Of a stretch of 64,000 bases of DNA, positions 58,187 through 64,000 are shown one piece after another; position 1 is the first letter of the stretch; each line of letters begins with the position of its first letter. A program made the translations under genes and the position numbers. Origin of the DNA: Taiwanofungus camphoratus (lineage: Eukaryota > Basidiomycota > Agaricomycetes > Polyporales > Taiwanofungaceae); the NCBI GenBank assembly GCA_003999685.1, contig CP021226.1:1984001-2048000 (forward strand). Reading direction: 5' to 3'. The notes beneath the pieces are model-generated. The model saw only the letters and a program-made list of their open reading frames with translations. It had not been told where the DNA came from and searched no databases.

Positions 58187-59593
58187 TGACTCCTCATCCC
58201 TCTCGCTGCAGCTGGTCTCGACGTCTGGAACTCGAATAGTAGCTCTGTCATCCGCCAGATGGCTCAGGCGCAGAAGACGGCTCTTGATGTGTTTGTCTGT
58301 GGAAAATTACGGTTAGTGTCCGGAAGGTGAGAGAAAAGGAAAGGCTCGCCCGTCTCCCAGTACAGCGCATCTTGAGAAGTGTCATCAGTAACGCCACCAA
58401 GATCTTGTGCCGATGAGACAGCGTCATCAAAGGTCACCCTGATCCTCTTCGTCAAGGCAGTTAGGTCGCGGAACCGTGTCTTGTACGCGATCGGCGGTGG
58501 TGGATATGAACAAGAATTGCCGACAGAGCCCGAGTGTGAATGCAAGGAGGTTACAAAAGACAGGTGAGACACATGAGGGCGAGTAAGAGCAGACAAAAAG
58601 CTCGAAGGCGTAGAGACAAGAGAAAATTCGGGCTGAGGCGGAGCAGAGTTTGTCGCCTCTAGAAGGAGCTGTGACAAGTGGGTCGTACTGTACGTCTGGG
58701 CATTAGAAATGGCAGCTGTCTGGCAGGGGGGATCGAGGAAAACCGGCAGACTAGGAAGTAGACGCTGCGACAGAAGTGCTTGGTTCAGGCCTTCATTATT
58801 TGTTACCGTACTAATATTGTTGACATGGGCGGTATTATAAACTTGATTCCACGCTGGAGATGTTGTAGAGACAGTCGACATAGGGAACGCCTTAGGTATA
58901 CAGCCAAGAGAAGGTGACTGGATCAAAGAACGCATGTCCAGAGCGGGATCGGACGGCTCGTCAAACGGAAGAATAGCAGAAGATTCAGCAGCCAAGACAG
59001 CAGACCGTAAAGGCATCGAAAAAGCGGCGCCAGGCTGCCCTACCAGTATTGGAGCACCCGAAGCCAAAGACATGTGTTCGCTCGCAATTTTGTTAGCGTC
59101 ACTGTTGCACGGAGAGGTGACGCCGTTTTCTTGAAGACCGATCTGGATTGACGTTGAAGACCCCGCCTCGGCATCGCAGCTTGCCTGAGAGGCGAAAGAA
59201 GCAGTCCCCACAGGAGTCGTGGGATGCGTAGAACCAGCCGCATCTGCGGACGAAGCTTGTGTGCGACTTGCAGACTTCCTGGCCCTGGACTTGCGCTGTC
59301 TCTGGATCCACTTTCTGATCCAGGTCTCGGCTCTGGACGAGGTGCACAGATTTGGGTAGATCAGGCGAGGACTCCGATGAGTGGAGACATACGCACAGTC
59401 CGGTCTCCTTTGCGACTGATTCTACATCACCCTTGGTAGCATTTTCGCCCGCACGCTGGTACAAGCCGTTGAGAACAGCCACCTGCCATCGGACCGCTAC
59501 AACCCTCCGCGGGCGACTGAGGGCTGCTGTGCTCCGCACCCTGCGTGAAGCAGTTCTAGGACTTGCACTGTCTTGCTCTCCACGAGTGTCCAT
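58049..59593 (-). CDS. homeodomain transcription factor with long disordered tail
   Basis: Three exons (59593-59397, 59332-58350, 58296-58049) sum to 476 codons. Residues about 30-85 form a homeodomain: RWQVAVLNGLYQRAGENATK (helix 1), DVESVAKETGL (helix 2), and ETWIRKWIQRQRKSRARK (helix 3), where a Trp stands at the WF position and Gln replaces the usual Asn51-type residue (the motif reads IQRQR). The second exon codes a Ser/Thr/Pro-rich activation-type tail, and the last exon has nine consecutive Asp. Intron 2 (58297-58349) is GC-AG with a perfect CTAAC branch site; the GT alternative leaves a premature stop. This is not a mating-type locus: no MIP or pheromone gene is nearby. Confidence 0.72.
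58160..58186. repeat. (ATC)n trinucleotide repeat coding for nine Asp
   Basis: A run of ATC on the plus strand, read as GAT on the minus strand inside exon 3 of the homeodomain gene. A likely length polymorphism. Confidence 0.85.
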
Positions 59594-59961
59594 CTTGCGA
59601 TCTATGTCTGGTCGGTCGGTGAGCAAACAGAGAATACAAGAACCGGGAAGACTAGTGACCGTTGGACTTGCGCTGGGAAGCCGCGGCGTCAAATGCACGA
59701 ATCTCCGTCTGAACCTGCTAGCGGCTGCTCCGTCCCCGACTCGCCGTCCAAGCACGGATCGGAAACGATTTCTCTACATACTTGCAACATCTTGTACACT
59801 ACTGATACATCTCCAATGTCCTCACGAGCATATGGATCGCACTACACAAAAAATATCGAGCAATTTCCAAGTTTTTGCTACCGCGCCTACCGCGCGGTGC
59901 ACCTGCCACTGACTGTGCCTGCACACGCCATTTCCGCCGCAGAGGCACGCTATATGCACAA
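59594..59961. other. promoter of the homeodomain gene and 3' end of the membrane-protein gene
   Basis: No other feature is recognised in this 0.37-kb stretch. Confidence 0.5.
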
Positions 59962-61697
59962 CTACCACCTTCCCGCCAGCCTTCCGCCAGCCCATACAAG
60001 CCCCCCGCCACCCACCGGCACCAGTAGCACCCAGGCGCCGATGTCCCAGACTATGCGTCTCCCGAGCCTCCGCCGCTGCAGCGTGCGCTCCTTGCGCTGC
60101 AGCAGCTCATCATGCCGCGAGTCGCTTGCATCGACCGTGTGCGCGCTCGAGCTGGAGGTCACCGGTGTGCTCGGCGGGATAATGATGGAGAGTGGGCGCC
60201 GGAAGTTGTGCAGGATGATGTGAATGAATGCTGTATCCGATTGATCAGCAATAGTTAAGTCAGGAAAATAAACATGCATACCGGGAAGCACGTATGCGCT
60301 GAGAAACGCCATCATGAGAAGGAGGTCGCTAAAAGCGCTTGAGACGGATGGAGGGGGCAGAGACAGACAGATAGTGATAAAGTAGATAAGAATTTTGGAC
60401 ACGGGTAGATTCGTAGAACGCCGAATGGAGAAGGGAACAGGCAGTGAAGGCGTTGTAATAAGTATGGACGGTATGGACAGCATGAGGGTGGCGGCATTGA
60501 AGGATGCCGTCAACCACCTCACTGTGGTGGAGGGTGTTTCCTGTAACGAAGATTTATTTCTAGAGGTGGTGAAGAAATAATAGTGGGACCTACCGGCGGG
60601 GCTTGTGACGATTGGAAGAATAGCAGCGGCAATATACAGACTATTGCAACTCCCACGGATAGAACAGACAGAAGTTTGAAGGATTGGGATCGTTTCGGCT
60701 TTAGGTTGTCAGGCTGAACCGTGCCTCTGAGGGAAGCATACAAGGGAACAGTCGATGAGGTACCGAACGCAAACGCCATAGTAGCTGCACAAATGAAATG
60801 ACATCAGTCGCAACGCTAACGGTGCAATGGTCAATTATCATACCAATCGGTTGCCATAGAGAGCCTAATGAAGTGGAACTTGTATTTACGGCCAGGGTGC
60901 CCTTGGCATGGGAGTATGCTGTGCAGCCAAACCAGGCAGCATAAGTTGCGATAGAGATCCACGTAGCATAGATGACCCGGCCAGCGGCCAGAGAAGGGGG
61001 GAGGGAGATCGGGGATATCGCCAGCGCAAGGACGAGTGTCGTTAGGATGCGAGAGGGAAGAAGCAACTTTTCAGGCAACAGTGGCAGCAATACGTCCACC
61101 GAAGCTGCCAATACAACTCTATATCAGGAATGGTAAGTGCAATATGAAAAGCTGTGACGAACCCCTGAGGTACGTCGCTGCAAGCAATATCCTGAACACG
61201 CCGGAGCATGTGCGCACGACCTGCCTCAACAACCATCTGTGCCCCTCCGAGTCCCTCCCCCTCTCCCTCGCAAAGGTCTCCAGCACAATCTCCTCCAGAT
61301 CCGCTCGGCGCACATATCGCGCGAGCATGTACCAGATCTGCCGCGTGAGCGCTGACAGACCCGCAAAGAACAGCAGCGCTGGTACGCCGACCCTCAGCGG
61401 CAGGCCGCCGTCGGGGACGAGCAGCGCGCCGAGCCTGAGGAACGGCGCGAGGAGGTACAAGAAGACTGTAATGGAGGGGAGGGGCGGGACAGGGGACGCC
61501 TGCACACGCTCCGCTTGGCCATTCGCCTCGTCGTCGGTGTCGTCGTCGCTCGTGAGCTCGAACGGCGTGCTGCTCGCCGTGTCCTCGGTGTCCGGGACGA
61601 GAATGAGGGCGGCGGACGAGTCGAAGCCGTCGATAGGAGACTGCCGCCCAGACGAGAAGGATGCGGAGCTCGTCGATGAGCGCGGGCTGGCGGACAT
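59962..61697 (-). CDS. multi-pass membrane protein, amino acid transporter-like (AAAP)
   Basis: The start is ATG 61697 (MSASPRSSTSS) and the stop TAG is at 59962. Exons are about 61697-61160, 61115-60850, 60785-60590, 60535-60280 and 60235-59962; edges are approximate. An acidic, Ser-rich N-terminus of about 75 residues precedes the first span (ITVFLYLLAPFLRLGALL). At least ten hydrophobic segments follow, including LTTLVLALAISPISLPPS and SFKLLSVLSVGVAIVCILP. The segment WQPIG followed by TMAFAFGTSSTVPLYASLRG is like the half-repeat of AAAP (Aa_trans) carriers of the vacuole. The tail is basic, with two last spans (IVWDIGAWVLLVPVGGGGL). Substrate cannot be told. It might also be a divergent member of another APC-superfamily group. 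Confidence 0.62.
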
Positions 61698-61993
61698 GGC
61701 TGATGGTGGCCTGGGACAAGGCTTGAATAGTTAATAGAAAAGAGTGGATATGTGCAGCTGCAGACCAGTCTGCGAGTATTGAATGCAGGGCCCTAGCTAA
61801 AGGCGGAAGCAGCTCCGCCGCTGTGCTCATGTTCGGTGTCACTCGTATTCTCACGCCTCCCGTGCCTAGGCAAGTGCGCGGATAACTCAACATACATCCA
61901 TCTTTCTCTCAAGCGCTTTTCGCTTTTCACTCGAAGTACAACAGATATGTTTCCTCATTTTTATTTATGCTATAGATAGTGTCCGTGTACGGC

Positions 61994-63089
61994 TCAGTCC
62001 TCTGATGCCTCCTTCGGGGCCTCACCGGACTGCAGAGCCGCACTCGTCAGCACATGACACATAACACGGGAAACCTGCTCCCGAAACCTACCTTGGCCGT
62101 CTTTCTCGCATCGCCCATGTTGGTCGGGCCCGAATCCTCGTCGCTCTGGAGCGAACCCGTGTGCGCCGATCGGGAGGGCTTTTCGTTCTGGTCTGGCTTG
62201 CTCTCGGCCTCCGCTGTCTGGCCCGGTGCGCCTGAAGTATACTTACCCTGCTTCTCCTCTTCAGCCTGCGCGTCTGCGGGCGCGTCCGCGTTCTGTGTGG
62301 AAGGCAGAGTCGTACAACATCATCCGTTTTACGGCACGGCGGGCACGCGTGAGCAATGGATGCGGGGCTTAATGAAAAGCACGTGACGCACAAATGCCTG
62401 CTTCATAGATTCCTTCGCCTCCTCTCCGGAGATGCTCGTGCCTTCGTCATCGGTCATAGGGGCTTGCTCGGACTGGCAATAGAGAGCGGGCGAGTAAGAT
62501 GTGGGTGGACGAAACACTTAGGAGAAAGCGTACCGGCTTCTCCTCAGCGGCTTGTGCGTCCTTAGGTGCATCTGCGTCCTAGGGTGCATCAGACTCGGTG
62601 TTGATACCCCTCCGAAGGCCAGCCACAGAACTCACAAAAGCGTCTTGCTCGGAAGTCTCGACCGAGGCAGCAGAGACTTCCGTACCTTCGTCGTCCTTCA
62701 CGGGAAACGGAGTGGACCCGTCCGTACCTTTTGAGCCCTTGTGAGAATGAGCAGTATCATGTGCGGCCTTCTGGGAAGGCGGCGACAGTACATAGATAAG
62801 CTATTGGAACAAATTTTATTCATTCTGTTCGCGTGACATAGAGCGAGAAGGGGACGTACAGCTGGGCCGAAGATGAGGGCGGAACCGATCTGGAACAGAA
62901 CGACTTCATTTTTGGCCGTCCTCATATCATAAATGAGTGGGTGCTTACCTGCCAGAGCCTGTCACTTCCTTGCGAGTGAGCGCCGTGCTCCGTGGTGCTC
63001 ATGCATCGCTTGGTCGCGCCGACGTTGCGGGCAGCGACGCGCACGCTCGGCCGTGCGAGCTGAAACACGCGTCCGAGACGAGAAGCCAT
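61994..63089 (-). CDS. mitochondrial-type single-span protein with duplicated exon pair
   Basis: Seven phase-0 exons (63089-62949, 62889-62860, 62800-62636, 62579-62535, 62472-62392, 62292-62092, 62029-61994) encode 232 residues. The N-terminus MASRLGRVFQLARPSVRVAA has the positive, amphipathic look of a mitochondrial presequence, followed by one span (IGSALIFGPALIYVLSPPSQ) and a long acidic, disordered tail. Exons 3 and 4 end in DDEGTEVS...QDAF and DADAPKDAQAAEEK; exons 5 and 6 repeat this as DDEGTSIS...KQAF and NADAPADAQAEEEK, so a tandem duplication of an exon pair is likely. A TAG at 62580-62582 falls inside an intron and does not break the gene. Likely an inner or outer membrane protein of unknown role, found widely in agaricomycetes. 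Confidence 0.72.
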
Positions 63090-63302
63090 GGGAGGAGACG
63101 TACAGAGAGTTGTGTACGCGGCGGTTCGAGCTAGTGATGCAGGAATGAGGGACAGATTCAGACTGTCTGCCAGCTAGACCGCCACACTTAAACGTCCGGA
63201 AGAGACCGGTCTCAACTTTTCTCGCCCATGACGTCGACAGTTTAAACGCTTGCATACATGTAAACATTTTGGTGATAATAATCTTGAATAGAAGCTAATC
63301 AA

Positions 63303-63409
63303 GCCCGCCTAGCTCAATCGGATAGAGCGTCAGACTTTTACGGTCAGGTTGGGCTTCCAGCTCTGGACTTGTAATCTGAAGGCTGCGGGTTCGACCCCCG
63401 CGGTGGGCT
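63303..63409 (+). tRNA. tRNA-Lys (UUU) with a 33-nt intron
   Basis: Acceptor stem GCCCGCC (63303-63309) pairs with GGTGGGC (63402-63408), the discriminator base is T, D-arm GCTC/GAGC, anticodon stem TCAGA/TCTGA, and T-arm GCGGG TTCGACC CCCGC. The anticodon loop reads C-T-TTT-A with anticodon TTT (63337-63339), one base before an intron at 63341-63373, the canonical position. The body matches fungal tRNA-Lys. Confidence 0.95.
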
Positions 63410-64000
63410 ATGGGCTAACCTCACTGTATTTTTGTCCTCATACTTGTTCTCATATGTAAGAGAATACAAACAAATTATATATGAACATTACTATTCATTA
63501 GCAATTGACATGCAAATTCTCAAAATCAGATTGATGAGTACATCCAGAATGCATCATATTTTACTAAAGGTTCAGTTACACCTAGTTCAATTTTGTCCAC
63601 ATAAAGTCTACATGCACATATCATTGATAGTATTGGGCTTCAACTACAATTCTAAACACTAAACAATAAGTTTGTTTCATGAGCTACCTGGCTTGCTAGA
63701 GATGACCTGTGGAAGCAAACCATACAAAATGCTATTCATTTCAATACTCTGCTCTTTACTGTGGTCTCTTATTATGTTCACAGATGACCTAGAGGGCTAT
63801 CATTTGTGAAGTGCTTGTTATTTCCTGATCTGCATGACAAAATGTAGCAAGATACTATGCAGTGATGAAAAGTCAGCAAGGTAATGAGACATACAATACA
63901 GTGAGCTATACCCAGAAGAACACATCTATTTTGAAAAGGTCAACTTCTGTTTTGTGTGGCAGGCAGAATTTTCAGTATACCACACGCTCTGGTTGCTCTA
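63410..64000. other. AT-rich edge of the window
   Basis: No gene, tRNA or repeat was recognised in this 0.6 kb. Base composition is clearly richer in A and T than the rest, which may mark a repeat-derived or gene-poor stretch. Confidence 0.4.

Noticed and set aside
58049-59593. A mating-type (HD1/HD2) locus
   Set aside because: Only one homeodomain gene is present, there is no divergent partner, and the MIP gene that marks such loci is absent.
62580-62582. In-frame TAG suggesting the mitochondrial-type gene is broken
   Set aside because: It lies at the 3' end of a phase-0 intron (GTGAGT...CCCTAG), and removing it gives a full 232-residue protein.
1-64000. CRISPR arrays, prokaryotic operons or integrated viral genes
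   Set aside because: No spaced direct repeats, no ribosome-binding sites, and no capsid, polymerase or integrase frame was seen; the DNA is ordinary spliced fungal sequence.

Overview
The window is nuclear DNA of a filamentous basidiomycete, most likely an Agaricomycete. The signs are gene density (about one gene per 2.5 kb), many 45-65 nt introns with GTRNGT donors and YAG acceptors, and protein families typical of that group: a P450 with 13 exons, a large ankyrin-type family protein, an FunK1-like kinase relic, a homeodomain factor and a JEN carboxylate transporter. Most genes were rebuilt exon by exon. Where I give a protein length, the exon sum is divisible by three and splice phases match; that check was done by hand, not by software.

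Layout. 1-4.4 kb: two tandem coiled-coil proteins with a C-terminal membrane anchor. 4.9-9.3 kb: an unknown coiled-coil nuclear-type protein, an OGFr-domain protein split by a 918-nt intron, and a GSKIP-domain protein. 9.4-11.3 kb: an island of non-autonomous inverted-repeat elements just upstream of VPS45. 11.4-21.8 kb: VPS45, a truncated ERV46 copy, an intact P450, then the full ERV46; the partial and complete ERV46 bracket the P450. 22-28.8 kb: a small acidic protein and a decayed ankyrin-type gene carrying a 122-nt element. 28.8-39.8 kb: a 66-aa gene overlapping tail-to-tail with a LYR-motif protein, a JEN-type monocarboxylate transporter, a spacer with two more copies of that element, and KRE33/NAT10. 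40.7-54.3 kb: a Cys-cluster protein, URC1 (GTP cyclohydrolase II-like), a Dicer, a voltage-gated K+ channel, a SAC3/GANP-like protein and PPCDC. 54.8-64 kb: a kinase pseudogene, a seven-exon orphan gene, a homeodomain protein, an amino-acid-transporter-like membrane protein, a mitochondrial-type protein with a duplicated exon pair, and an intron-containing tRNA-Lys.

Functionally the genes are mostly unrelated housekeeping loci (vesicle traffic by VPS45 and ERV46, rRNA/tRNA acetylation by KRE33, CoA synthesis by PPCDC, uracil catabolism by URC1, RNA silencing by Dicer); I see no operon-like cluster or metabolic gene cluster. The novelty lies in small repeat families, gene duplication and decay, and several uncharacterised spliced genes, not in one coherent new system.
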